NCBI GenBank assembly: GCA_022478985.1
Contig: JAKSZP010006707.1
Span: 1-64,000 of the forward strand
Origin: Massospora cicadina
Taxonomy: Eukaryota; Entomophthoromycota; Entomophthoromycetes; Entomophthorales; Entomophthoraceae
Length of the DNA stretch: 64,000 nt
Direction of reading: 5' to 3'
Made by a program: the position numbers and the translations under genes. Positions 32,594-43,434 of the stretch are shown in pieces. Under the pieces are notes generated by a model. The model had not been told where the DNA came from and did not search any database. It was given only the letters and a program-made list of their open reading frames with translations. Numbering within the stretch: the first letter of the stretch is position 1; the number at the start of each line of letters is the position of its first letter.

Positions 32594-33515
32594 CAGTTAG
32601 CATGACTTTCAAAGTATATTAGGCCCATGCCACTTCTGGAGTGCGGGCCAAAGAGCATTTCTACTTGTATGGGTGGCCAGGACTCAGACCACAGCCATCC
32701 TTGGATTATGAGCAGACTGAGGATATAAATGAGGGCGATAAGGAAATTGCATGGACGGGGAACCACAGCATCTAAAGGATGAGTGAATTGGCAACTGATA
32801 CTCACCCTGTTAGTCCTGGTGATCTTTCCGTAAGGGAGGCAATGTAATTGGACATCTGCTGTAGTAGGTTGTTCTTGATGGTCTAATTGGCACACACCCC
32901 TGTTTACAGCCACATTCTAAGGTGGCAGACAGGGTGGGTGAGGGGGTAATGCAAAGGGCAGGATGATTGAGATTTTTTTTTTTGAAGATCTGCGGGACTC
33001 AGGTGTCATGGTCCAGTTGTTAGTGTGCTTGCCCATAAGGATGATTCCCATTTTCTTTTTGTTGATCAATGCGTTACTCACATTGGAATACTCCTCAGGG
33101 TACTTTTCAACTGCTGGGCACCTTTGTTACTAGCTATGCCTGCCACACAGTCATCTGCAAATACTATTTTGATTGTAGGCTGTCCTTGTGCAGTGATTCC
33201 CATGAGGCGTGAGTCAACGACGTGAAGGAGTGGATATATTATAGAGTTATACAGCAGCAGGCTGAGGGGGTCCCCTTAATTGGACCCTCTGCAAGGTTTG
33301 ATTGTGTTGGTCAGAAAGCCATGGCTGCAGACGACCATGGATGTGGACTATTTTAGGAGCATTTCCCAGTTTATAAATTTAGATGGGAGTTTGAAGGCGC
33401 TTAGGCATTTCTTCAGGTATGGCCAGCTAACGTGGCTGTATGCCTTCTCCTGGTCTAGGAATACCAGGGCTTCAGTTGCTCTGGAATGGCAGATGTTGGC
33501 GATGGAGTGCATATT
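32594..33515 (-). pseudogene. LINE-2 reverse transcriptase, palm and thumb
   Basis: The minus strand shows TIKIVFADDCVAGIASN with the catalytic FADD intact near 33,130-33,180, and a thumb segment (WLWSESWPPIQVEMLFGPHS, matching the LINE-1 phrase WLWSGYRAPVRLETMYGP) at 32,600-32,720. A stop/frameshift-rich connector lies between. The domain resumes after O3 at 35,449. Confidence 0.85.
33501..33515. repeat. Target-site duplication of O3 (left)
   Basis: GATGGAGTGCATATT here and GACGGAGTGTATATT at 35,434-35,448, differing by two C/T transitions. Only one copy exists at the equivalent place in LINE-1 (near 13,755-13,780), so the duplication was created by the insertion of O3. Confidence 0.88.
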
Positions 33516-35433
33516 ATTTAACTGAGTTAAGCCAACCAGGGGACGGACATTACCAAACTAAAACTGAAATCATAATAAAAATAACAATTCAAATGAGACA
33601 CCCAAAATGGATGGATCGATTGAATTGTACCTAACAAAATATCCAACCAGGTGGGCAGCGAATACTACTATCCCTCCATGGTGGACAGGGAGGGGGGATC
33701 AGGGGGCTCATCATAAGCTGCATCCATCTCATTCCATAGTAGGGAGATGTTAAGGCAGATAGTAAGGGTGTGGGGGCATCAGCAGAATGGGGTTCAATAT
33801 CCTTGATGACTGGAACTTCCGAATAGTTGCCAGCCATCATATACCAACGATGTATTTGCCCAAAGTCTCTTCAGCTTCGAGGTGGGCGTCTGAGAATTTA
33901 ACGAACATGGCAATGTTGGTTCAGGTTATTTTTGCTTTCAGATTCCGTGCTACTTTTACCACGTTCTGGATGGCTTCAGTGACGTTTTTGTGTAAAGTTT
34001 TCATGTTGATCTTACTTTGTGCAGTAAATTTATGGGGATGACAGGAGGTGAAATTCCTCCTACAAGTGCAGCCACAAATTTGGCGGCAGCTTTGCAAAGT
34101 GGACGTCAATCTGTTGTGGTGGCTGCTTCTACTGCAAGCTGGTTGTCGCTGTAGAATGGTTTGGCATTAGGTTGTGGGACATATTTCTAAGGTGGGAATT
34201 TTGCATCCCATTCTGCATTACAAAGCTGCTTGAGTTGCAGCATCAGTTCTTCAATGACGTTACCTGATTCGTCGATTTTATCCAATAATTCCCATGGATT
34301 TTGGTTGAACTGCATTTAGGAATCAGTGTACAGTTGAGGTTTGTTCGATTCATATGTGGATGCAAGTGATCAAACTGGGATCCAATCTGATGTTTGGTTG
34401 GATGAATTATTTATGGCATTGGGGAAAGGTTGGTGCTAATTGGTGGCTGTAGGTGCAGCTGCAGCATCAGGCATTGGAGGAGGGGAAGGTAGGATTGTAC
34501 CTCATGTCAGAGTTGGTGTGGGGTAAGCAGTAGATTGGTGGGTGTTGGGCAAACTTTTGGCGTCGGAGGAAGTTTCTAAGTATGGGCATTTTTATTTTGA
34601 GTGGTCTAACTCAAAACAGGATGGACAAATCGTCCATCTGCACTTAACGCGGGCCCAGAATGGATGGTTGGGGGCAGATAAGATGGTGGCACTAGGAGGA
34701 ATTGCCAAAGAAATTTTTGTACATTCAGGGCTGATTGTGGCATATGCCCAAGGCCCAGCAAGGTGTGTGGCCCCATTTGGGACCACAAATTGTAAGATGG
34801 GGTTGGCGCTGTAGGCTGCCAAACCTTCCATCCGCTCCTAGTGGAGCACTTCAGGGGGAAGTGGGTGGGCAAACCAGCAAACTGGACCACAAGGTGGTGT
34901 CCATTGGGAGCTGGGTCTGAGTTGTTGGAGGGGAATACTGTTAAAAATTAATGGCACCATTGCCGCAGTGACTGCATCATCTTCACAGGGGAAGCTGAGA
35001 TCAAAGTACCCCTTATAGGGGCGGAAGTCTATAAAACAGGCTGGTGTCATCACCGCCTGAGCCATTTTGATATGGCTTGGTCATCGTAGGGGAAGAATTT
35101 CCCATATTTGACCCTAAGGCCAAAATGCATGTTGCTCTGGGGGAGCACCAGGGGGCAGCGGGGCACCACTTGGGTTTGGGCAAGATGGGCATTAAGATTC
35201 TTGGGAGGAATGAATCATCCCAAGGGTTTGTAATGACTGGGCGAGCCAGTCCAAGTGCATTTTCCTGTCAAATGGAAAACGGAGGGGAGAGTTTCACCGC
35301 CGCCCCACGCTGGGACAGTCAGCAGGGGATCTGATGACATCAGAGCAATACTTCAGTGTGCGATTAAGTGTTTGCTTTTAATTTACTGAAATTAATTTCC
35401 TTGGAAAGTTACACCAAGCAGAGAGAAGCTTGC
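33516..35433 (-). mobile_element. O3: complete ORF1-only non-LTR element (1.92 kb)
   Basis: A discrete insertion in the LINE-2 RT with a 15-bp target duplication. On the minus strand it has a leader of about 90 bp, one long decayed ORF1 (start at 35,340), a short 3' UTR, the tail GTCCGTCCCCTGGTTGGCTT (reverse complement of 33,531-33,551) and an AT-rich end (AACTCAGTTAAAT). There is no room for endonuclease or RT and no trace of either. The same length and layout recur in O4 (about 1.89 kb) and O5 (1.89 kb). Confidence 0.88.
33640..35340 (-). pseudogene. O3 ORF1-like protein
   Basis: Start at 35,340 (MSSDPLLTVPAWGGGETLPS), chosen because O5 shares MSSDPPPAVPVWGSG. Next, in other frames, VKYGKFFPYDDQA, CFIDFRPYKGYFDLSFPCED (an RRM-like beta-alpha-beta core conserved in O1, O4 and O5), LQFVVPNGATHLAGPWAY and the knuckle ICPSCFELDHSK (about 34,600-34,640). 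The C-terminal part has VKVARNLKAKIT, a helical TWxNIAxLxxxxDAHxxAE motif and an ADAPTP end. By analogy with LINE ORF1 and Gag it should bind RNA; that function is inferred. Confidence 0.8.
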
Positions 35434-35448
35434 GACGGAGTGTATATT

Positions 35449-36420
35449 GGTCCAGACAGATCGCCCTGGTATGAACCCAAACTGATTGGGCGACAAGCTT
35501 TTGGAGGCTATGTTGCTAATCTGGTGGCTAAAACTTTTGACAATATTTTTGTATCAGTGTTAGAGAGTGAAATTGGACGCCAGTTGCCAGATCCAGTTTG
35601 GCGCATTTTTAAACAGGGTTATGATAAAGGAGTTCTGCCCACGTGGTAGGAGGCGGGTCTCCAGCAAGCACTGATTCATTGATGCCAAGAGGAGGGGGGC
35701 GATTTGTTTGAAGTACTTCTTGTAGAAATTGTAAGATATCCCATCAGGCCCTGGGCATTTCCTATTTGGTGCACGACGGACTGTGTCCCGGAGCTCCTCC
35801 TGTGTGATTAGATTTAGTAAGTAAAAGTCTGGCAGTGTTCTTTGGATTCCAGCGTTGTGTATATAATTTCTAATTTTTTGGAAACCAGTTGGAGTGTCAC
35901 AGTACAGTTTGGTGTAGTAGCGGTGTACTTCCGCCTTGACCTCCTCTGGGTCAGTTGCCACAGTGCTTTCACCTTTGCGGACCTGTGTTCATTTGGGCTG
36001 GTTGCTGCGGGAGTGAAATTGGTGGAAAAGTATGTCAAGCAGGTTTTTCCATCCTTTATGAACTTACTTTTTTGAACTTGATTCTGTGCTGGTGTTCAAA
36101 GATGAGGGTGTTTAGGCAGGAGGATATTTCCGCCCATTTACGCCCCCAATTGGGGCTGTAGCAGGACTTCATGGTGTTGAGCTTGTGGTGGTCCAGTTCT
36201 GCCAAGGTGCGCCTGATTGCGGCTGTCAACAGTGTACTTGCGTGAGGTGAGATGGCAAGTTTTATTAATCTGACTATGAAATTTTCCCAGGTTGCAATGG
36301 GGTCCAATATGAATGGAGTTGCAAATTTGGGGTTCACGGTCTTATTTTCATCCCAGTTGAATAGTTCAGGCAAATTATAGTCTCTGGGTGCATCTTATTC
36401 CAGTTTGACGCCTGTGCGGG
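35449..36420 (-). pseudogene. LINE-2 reverse transcriptase N-terminal part
   Basis: Minus-strand frames: VKAEVHRYYTKLYCDTPTGF, RRAPNRKCPGPDGISYNFYK, YFKQIAPLLLASMNQCLLET and RLLPRGQNSFIITLFKNAPN, matching LINE-1 phrases KCPGPDGLPYEFFKKYFDYI and LLPGGQDAYVVTLFKKG. It continues into the region joined to 33,515 before O3 inserted. The endonuclease-RT spacer occupies 36,056-36,400. Confidence 0.85.
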
Positions 36421-36439
36421 AGTGAGGGTTGGCAAAAGC

Positions 36440-37090
36440 TGTACTGAAAGGAGTTGGTGGTCAGAGAAGTCTATTTTTAAATGAGAAGTTGGAGATGGTT
36501 GAACAGTGGGTTTTTGCTATGTGATGATGGAGTAAATTTATATAATTAAGATGAGCTTTCTTTCTTGTAAATTGGGGCGAGTCATGAAGGGGAGGAGTGG
36601 TGACCTGGGGGAGGGCATCGTGTAAGCCAAGGGACGCCTTCATTGCTTGTAATTCAATGTGCCCCAGGGGTAAACCCCTGTGTTCAGGCCATTGGTCTGT
36701 GTTGGGGTAAGCCCAGCAGTTGAAGTCTCCCAGTAGAATATTGTCTGGTGGTAGGGCGAGTGTTGGGATGGTCTTGAGGAATTGCTTCCTCTCAGCTGTA
36801 TTGCACGGTGCAAAGATGCATGCTATTGAGATTGTGTCATTCTGGCATGAGATCGTTACTACCAGGATGCATCTGTGAAGATAGGAGATTGAGTTTATAG
36901 TTAAATTTTTTATGATTATGGACGACCACCCCACAGTGGGACGTCTATACCAATTAGGATGGTGAGACCCTGGCTTACCAGTATCCCTCTTCCCCCTGCA
37001 GACAGTGGGTTTCTTGGATGGCCAAGATATCTACAGGGGTTCCGCAGTAAGTCTAGCTTTTTTGGCTTGGAAAGATTAGGCCCTAGCTCC
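36440..37090 (-). pseudogene. LINE-2 endonuclease domain
   Basis: A 157-residue minus-strand frame contains ISIACIFAPCNTAERKQFLK and NILLGDFNCWAYPNTDQWPE (GDFN metal/phosphate-site motif), and upstream VDILAIQETHCLQG with the metal-binding Glu in another frame near 37,000-37,045. SDHQ-like sequence lies at about 36,448-36,460. All core motifs match LINE-1. Stops and shifts disable it. Confidence 0.83.
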
Positions 37091-37399
37091 CACGATGTAG
37101 AATGTCCCTATGGACACTGAGTTGACCGCGGAGCCTCAGAAGCAGTTTGGAGGGCCGTCCAGCCCTATCCATTCACATTATTTCCAGTATTGGCTACGGG
37201 TGACTGGACCTGTCCCACCTGTGCATTTGTTCAATACCTTACCCTTTGCCAATTTCACGCGGGTCTTACTGTTGAGTGGGTTTGAGTTGGTCCCTTCCGC
37301 TCATGTCTTATGGTGACCTGATGTGGTGTGCTGGTTGCTCTCCGTGGTTGCAGGGTTTGCAGCTGTGTTTGTGTGTCCCATCTGTTTTCCAATAATGGG

Positions 37400-38290
37400 G
37401 CTGAATTGTTTGGCTAAATTCATTTGATTGGTGTCACTTGGTTTTCAGTCAAATTGTAGAGAATTTTTTTGTCTTGGGTTGTCTGATCTGATTGGTTGGC
37501 TCATATAATTTCCTCCATGTCTTTCTGGATCTGGCTGGGGGTGATGGAGGAGGCTGCGAGTGACGCTGCCATGGCCACGGCCTGTTTGTGGGCCTTCTGT
37601 GCCATTTTGTGCACTTTGGGTGAGACTGGGTCTATGAGAATTTACTGCCCGTCCTCTCCCCATAGAAAGGCGTGGTTGGTGTCAACGATTTTTGTAAAGT
37701 CTTCGCTGTCTTCTTCCATGGCGTCATTGCAGAAGTTGGGGGCCATTAGGCCCTCCTTCATGGGGCATGCGTGCACCTTGTGCCCCAAGGCTCTGCAGTA
37801 ATTGCAAATTGGCGGTGCACTTTCTGGTGTGACGCAGAACACTTTTGAGACACCCTCATCCAGGAGGTGGAACACTACTGTACTCAGGATCTTTGTGAGC
37901 TCCTCAACCACATCAGGGAGCAGGCTGATCATGACTATTTCCTTACCTGTGCACAGGTTTGGTATCAGGTGAAACTGCTGCAGTTCAAATTGTTTAAACT
38001 TGCCGTAACAGACAAGTACAGCTCAGAGCTTCTCCTCAATTACTTTTCAGGGGAGGCTGTTTGGGAGCTAGTCAAAATTGATGAACAAATATTTTGTTTT
38101 TATTCCATCTGGTTAGCATGATGCACACAATTCATTTGCCTTTGGGGAGGGCATTAAGACGCAGACACTTGTGGCAGCATCTGCATCTTCTTTAGTTTCA
38201 AATCCCTTTTAATCTAGCTATGGTGGATTGTATGGGTATTTATGTACACCGCGTGAGGTATAGTGTGGCCTGTGCCTCGCTCACTTTCTC
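37400..38290 (-). pseudogene. LINE-2 ORF1
   Basis: The minus-strand frames include PPICNYCRALGHKVHACPMK, the CX2CX4HX4C knuckle, flanked by VVEELTKI and MAPNFCNDAMEEDSEDFTKI; LINE-1 has PPICEFCSAIGHKDHACPIK at the same place. The C-terminal part (37,445-37,663) is low-complexity. The N-terminal third (38,000-38,290) is heavily shifted and its start cannot be placed; the LINE-2 leader then runs to 38,628. Confidence 0.8.
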
Positions 38291-38628
38291 CCACAAGGTT
38301 GAAGAATCGCCTTATAGATAGAGTCAGAGCCCATGCTATACTGGTGAGTGGGGTTGAGAATACTGGATCTCAAGGTATGCGTTTTGTTTAGTTGTAAATT
38401 TCACAAACCTGAACGGTGTATGGGTTTGTGGTTTCTTAGCGGCACTGGTTATTAGTCCTCACCAGGGTGTTTCTTGCACTTTGGTGCACCAGTCATCCCA
38501 TTGCCTAATATAACTTATGCCCAGTTTAGATTTTTTTATTAAAGTCGCCCATTTCTCCTATGTGATTATCAAACTACTATTCAATTGAATCTTTGTAACT
38601 AATGTGATTGATACGAAAAAGAAAATCT

Positions 38629-38643
38629 AATACTAAGAAAACA
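38629..38643. repeat. Target-site duplication of LINE-2 (right)
   Basis: AATACTAAGAAAACA, the partner of AATACCAAGGAAACA at 30,536-30,550. The uninterrupted Gy-D 5' LTR has a single related site near 49,050-49,070 (AAGATTACTAAGTAAATAGC). Confidence 0.85.
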
Positions 38644-39433
38644 GCCACAGCCATTATACAAATAATAACAAGTGGTGGCCCTCCTTTGGTTGTGGAAATT
38701 TTCTTGGAAGGAGCTACATCTTTAAACTCAATAAAGTCTAAAATTCTCTAATTTTATTTACAATTGTCTGTTTTTAAAAACGTATAAAATAACCTAGAAC
38801 TCTACTATAGGCAAAGTGCTGGGTTTTTATATTGATAAAAGGGGGAATACTTGAATATTCTTATGAAAACATGGTCTATGTCAAATATTACCAGGGGCGC
38901 TGGAATTTGTCCATAGTTGTTTTCTCATTTCTTCATTGTTCTCTAAGACCTCCATAATGGGTATGGCGGATGGCTTGTGTGATGCTTATATTTGGGAATT
39001 CTTAACATTTGTGGGCGTTGAATTTTCTTCTATTAACCCCCAAAACTGCTTTACCCATTTGAGTTTCATTTATTATTGCATCTGGGGGATTATAAATCTG
39101 TTTGTAGAATTCCTTTATTGGCATGACAAATTCGCCCCATTCAAGGTTCAATTGTAATCTGCTAGTATGATTGTAAAACCTTGGCATATGCCCATAATCT
39201 TATCTATGTACGCTTCAGTGGATTCTATAAATGATAGGGGCATTGGGGAACTAACTGGCTTGAGGTTGGGATGGTCATATTCTGGGAGGGGCAGCGGCCA
39301 CCCACCGATCATTTAGGGTGTGTCCCAAGTTTACTATACTCTACATGGCAGTGCTTGGGGACATTCCCTTTTTTTGGTCAAAAAAGGGTATAGCATCCTG
39401 TCCAGCTTAATGGCTACAGCGGGGACTCTTAAA
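38644..39433 (-). repeat. Gy-D 3' LTR, proximal part
   Basis: Matches 49,066-49,868: GGGTTTTTATATTGA (minus-strand TATAAAAACCC; TATA at 38,826-38,831), minus-strand AATAAAATTAGAG, and ATTTGTCCATAG. The right edge GGGGACTCTTAAA corresponds to GGGGACCCTTACA in the 5' LTR. The minus-strand sequence just before the LTR is TTTTTTTAGGAAAGGGTA, a good polypurine tract (39,434-39,451). Confidence 0.85.
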
Positions 39434-39449
39434 TACCCTTTCCTAAAAA

Positions 39450-40860
39450 AACAGGGTCTATTCCACTGTTGGGGCCTGTACTAACACGTAGTTTTTGTGT
39501 TATAAGGAAATATGATGCGGTAATCCTGATGAGTTTGGGAGGGGGAGGGGATTTGGGTGCGTCAGGCCTTTTGGCGTGAAAGTCTATAATTAGCTCATAA
39601 TAGTTGGTGTAGTCTCTGGTAGGGATCCAAGCCATTCTCGTACGCTGGATATCCTTTTCAAGTCACCATGTATTGTATTTCCCGGTTGACCTATAGACGT
39701 CCAAAACCTTCTCCACCTTAAATTCCAGTGCTCCTTCTATCATTACTTGTCAACCTTGGCTGGGTTTCCCCTTTTAATGGAGACATCAGGAAGGAGTGGA
39801 AGGCCTTGTAAATTTTCCAATGCAAATGGAACTCTTCATGGTAGGACCACTGGGCAGAACCTTGATGATGGGGAATGTACTGGCTCTTTTGCACGCCAAT
39901 TTTTGCCCTAGTACTTCGAGATGAAAATTTTTATGTTCACCATAACAAGGTTTCCAAACTGATAGTCTGAGGCCAGATGACGTTTTCTATCAGTAAATCC
40001 TTTGGCATCTTTGGAAGCTTTCATTAAATGTCTTTGCACTTATTAGTGTATTTTGCAGATGTGCGCTATGAATCTGTTTTCTGCAAGGACGTCAGAACAT
40101 ATCTAGGGGCCGTTGTTGAAAGTAGGGTTGTAGCCTAGGTTATCATACAGTAGCAGCATCCCTGTTGGTACGTGGAGTGAGTTATTATATACAAACTGAG
40201 CTATTGGGAGGTCATCCTCCCAAGTGTCCTAGGAGGCAGTAGCATAGTGGCGGAGATATTATTCCAGTGACTGTTTATCCTTTCTGTTTTTTTGTCAGAC
40301 TGTGGGTAGTACGTGGACTGGTGCAGTTTAATTTTCAGTGCTTCGCTTAGGGAGTCTCAGAATTTTGAGGTGAATTGGGGCTCTCTACGGCTCGCAACCT
40401 CCTGTGAACTCTTAACATGTTGAAAACAAAGGACACTAATAACTGAGCCATATCCTTGACTTTAGTTGTCTGTAGACATGGGGTAAATATGAAGTAATTC
40501 ATAAATCATTCTACCACCACCATAATCACATTAAATCCTTGTGAAGTCAGTGACCTATGATGCAGTCTACTAAAATCAACGTCCATGGCCCCGTCGCATG
40601 TGGAGTGGGTGTAGGAGTCCATCTTTGCCCGTCCTGTCCAGTTTTTTTGCGCGCAGATGAGCCAGAGTTCATACTCAGGAGAGCACTTCCTTTGTTAGTC
40701 CATTCCAGTCATATGCAAGTTTTATCAGGTTGATTCATTTTTTGCTTTAAAGTGCTCAATTGTTGGAGGTTCATGACGTTCCCTTATGACCTGTGGCGTA
40801 GGACTTTGGGTACTTATACTTGGTTATAGAAATAAATTACCTTCTCTTTTATAATAATAT
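39450..40860 (-). pseudogene. Gy-D integrase
   Basis: Weak but ordered minus-strand signals: TGPWTLILVDCIIGH (first catalytic Asp) near 40,555-40,605, VIMVVVER-like sequence at about 40,505-40,530, FIFTPCLQTTKVKDMAQLLV at about 40,440-40,500, and a C-terminal region to 39,450. The second Asp and the Glu cannot be read confidently. The placement between RNase H and the polypurine tract is what identifies it. Confidence 0.6.
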
Positions 40861-41089
40861 CATCCAGAGGGGCTTTCCCCTCCAGGATCTTGTCACTTAA
40901 GGCTGTCCTTTTAGGAAATTTGGATTGGTTATTTAACATGACCTCTAGGAGTGAGACTTTTGTATTGATTGTTGGGCTTGCTTTGAGATTATTAGTTGGG
41001 GAAGGAGCAGTGATCGGCGTTTGGTTTGATTATACGCCAGATATACATCTTTCTTGGCTTGGGGAAGGGGTGATAGCGGCTATGGCTGC

Positions 41090-41680
41090 TAATTAAATTG
41101 GGAGTTCTGCCGCGACTTTCTCTGGTGGGATCACCATGACCAGTTCAGTATCCTCTGTGGGATCAGGTATGGCTGATGGACTTCTCAGAATGTCCAGTAG
41201 TATGTGCATTGGCCCTCAGATGGTCTTATATTTGAAGTCAAAATTAAGAAGTCACAGTGCATCATAGTTTGTTTATGTGCCAGATTCTGAGGTTGCCAGT
41301 AATATCAGTGATTTGTGGTTCATGCGCACTTTCATCGTGTGTTTTGCTTCCTGAAGCAAGTATCATCAGTGCATAAATGACCAGGCAACGGCAGCAATTC
41401 TTTGTTGTAGATTTCCCACGAGCGTTTGGCATATATGAATTTTCTGGAGATTTACACTAATGGGTATACGCATTATCATGCTCCTGCTTTAGAACGGCCC
41501 TTACAGCTGTTCCAGAGACATCCTATGCTACAATTAACAGTTTGCCTTTGTTGGCGTGATGCAAGGCTGACTCAGTGGCAAAAACTTCCTTGATGGCATT
41601 GAACGTATGTTGGCAATTTTTCGACCAAATAAATGGCGCGTTTTTGACATTAGGGTGTAACGGTGTGACCAAATATGAGA
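41090..41680 (-). pseudogene. Gy-D RNase H
   Basis: Minus strand: YSRKFIYAKRSWEIYNKELL near 41,380-41,450 corresponds to the YSRKL...Y...DKELLAI block of gypsy RNase H. The first-Asp motif region around 41,500-41,560 is too damaged to read. Stops in every frame. Confidence 0.6.
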
Positions 41681-41699
41681 TCAAAGGAGAGAATTTTTC

Positions 41700-42440
41700 T
41701 GTAATGTGAATAGTCCTAAAAACTGAAAAGCTACTTTTGGTTGGTGGGTGTAAACCATGATCTTATTGCTTCTAGCTTGGAGGGGGCAATGGCATGTCCA
41801 TCCTTGAGTACAAGGTTCCCTTTAACTGCACTTTATCCTTAAATTTTCGCATTTTGGGAGCTTTGCGTTCAGGCCTGACTTCTGTAGGTTGGCTGCCAAT
41901 GCTGCAAAGTCCTTTTCATGATGTTCAGGTGTGAGGAAAGAACCAAGATCTTGTCAATGTATGCCACGCCGCACATAAAGTGAAGGTCTCCCAGCACGTG
42001 ATTGACGACCCATAGGAATATGGTTGGGAAATTCTTAGGCCAAATGGTATGACCTTGAACTGATATATGCTGTGACATGTCCAGATAGCTGTCAGACATT
42101 CTTGTCCTTCTTTTACTCTAACTTGGTGGAACGCATTCACCAGGTACAGCTTTTTAGAATACTTTAGACTTTGAAATCTCTGGGAGATAGTGGCCCAAAT
42201 GGTAATGGGTAGGGGTCAGGAATGGTGACATTAATTAGGTGGCTATAGTCTATGCATGGTTGAAAGGTACCATATGATCTATGAGTGAACACCACTGGGG
42301 ACGACACTGGCGATTTCTTCTTAATTATTCATCCTTTGGCTAGCATTTTGTCAAGCCAGGTTTTCAAAGATTGATCTTTAGTGGCGGAGTAGGGGTATAG
42401 TGGATAGGTGATCTTGATGAGGGCCACCGTCAGACAAAAA
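41700..42440 (-). pseudogene. Gy-D reverse transcriptase, catalytic site damaged
   Basis: Minus strand: MNAFHQVRVKEGQECLTAIW, YQFKVIPFGL, then CGVAYIDKILVLSSHLNIMK. The active site reads Y-I-D-K, so the second catalytic Asp is replaced by Lys (plus-strand CTT near 41,950). The family usually has Y-[VIL]-D-D. Upstream LNAFHQVRVKE is the LxxAYxQIxxxE block. Frameshifts separate the fingers. Confidence 0.82.
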
Positions 42441-42679
42441 CCAAATTGAACTCAGAGTGCGGCAGCATATGGTTTGGCCATCAACACCAAAGGTACTTTA
42501 CAGTATTTGAGAATACAAGGCATCCTGGGCAGCTCTTTAATAAAGCTGAAGGGGGTATGCTTCACAGTCATTGCAGTTGCATCTCCTTTTATCAGGATGG
42601 AAAGCATAGGGATTTTTCCTATGGGGTAGAAGGAAGTGAAAGTGAGTGCGTTCCGTTTGAGGTTGATGGTTTCTGACTG

Positions 42680-43060
42680 TCAGCGCCACCAGCGTAAGCC
42701 CAAGATCATGGGGTAGAGCAGGGCTAGAATCACTGAGAAATTGGCATTGAAGTGGTGTCCGTGGGCTAAAAATAGTAGCGGCTTATATAAGGGCAGTTTA
42801 ATCATGAGTATGCGTGAAGCTTCCATGACTGGGGCCCTGTGGTAACCGTTAGTTCTAGTTCCTGGACCACCTTAAGTTCAATAAAATTACCAACGTTCCA
42901 GTATCCACTAAGGCATTTAGTACAGTGAGCCTCAAACCTACTGTAATATCCACGGCATTAATGAAACAAGTGCAATTGAATTTATTGAAGCTATTAATGA
43001 TGAATACACTTAGAATGGTATCTATGTCTGTGGACAACTTGTCATGGTCTCAGAATTTCT
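42680..43060 (-). pseudogene. Gy-D protease
   Basis: A 60-residue minus-strand frame (42,855-43,037) includes LRLTVLNALVDTGTLVILLN. D-T-G-T is the retropepsin active site with the catalytic Asp intact, preceded by the hydrophobic strand NALV. It lies directly upstream of RT and is cut off from gag by O4. Confidence 0.72.
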
Positions 43061-43434
43061 TGAGAAGTTGGGAGGGCATTGCTGTCAATTGGATGTAGGA
43101 TAGCGGGGCCAAAGTGGGGTCTTCTGAGTCCACTAATGGGCGTACATGGTCAAGGTTTTAAATGATTGAATTTCTTAAAATCATTTGAATTTTTATTTTT
43201 ATTCAAGGTACACCAACCAGATGATGGACATTACCGATACTCAATGAGCAAAAAAACTGAACAAAAGAATGAACAGATCAACAACCAAAAACCAAAAAAA
43301 ATATCTAACCAGGTGAGGAGTGGAATACCGCTAACCCACCATGGCAGAGTATGAGGGGGTTGAGCCGATCTTCTACAGGCATATTCTAGCTGGTCAGCAT
43401 CATTGAAGTTGTAGAAATGAACATAAGCGGAGAG

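Larger units (their letters stand above)
30551..38628 (-). mobile_element. LINE-2: full-length LINE inside the Gy-D LTR
   Basis: Same architecture as LINE-1: ORF1, endonuclease, FADD reverse transcriptase, C-terminal region, 3' UTR and shared tail. It is bounded by AATACCAAGGAAACA (30,536-30,550) and AATACTAAGAAAACA (38,629-38,643), a 15-bp target duplication with two transitions. The Gy-D LTR reads through when LINE-2 is removed. Subtracting X1 (921 bp) and O3 with its duplication (1,933 bp) leaves about 5.2 kb, so it was full-length when it inserted. Confidence 0.9.

Noticed and set aside
33534..33560. The CCAACCAGGGGACGGAC motif taken as part of the LINE-2 RT
   Set aside because: It is the 3' tail of O3. 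The LINE-2 RT frame stops at 33,515 and resumes at 35,449 beyond the second copy of the target duplication.
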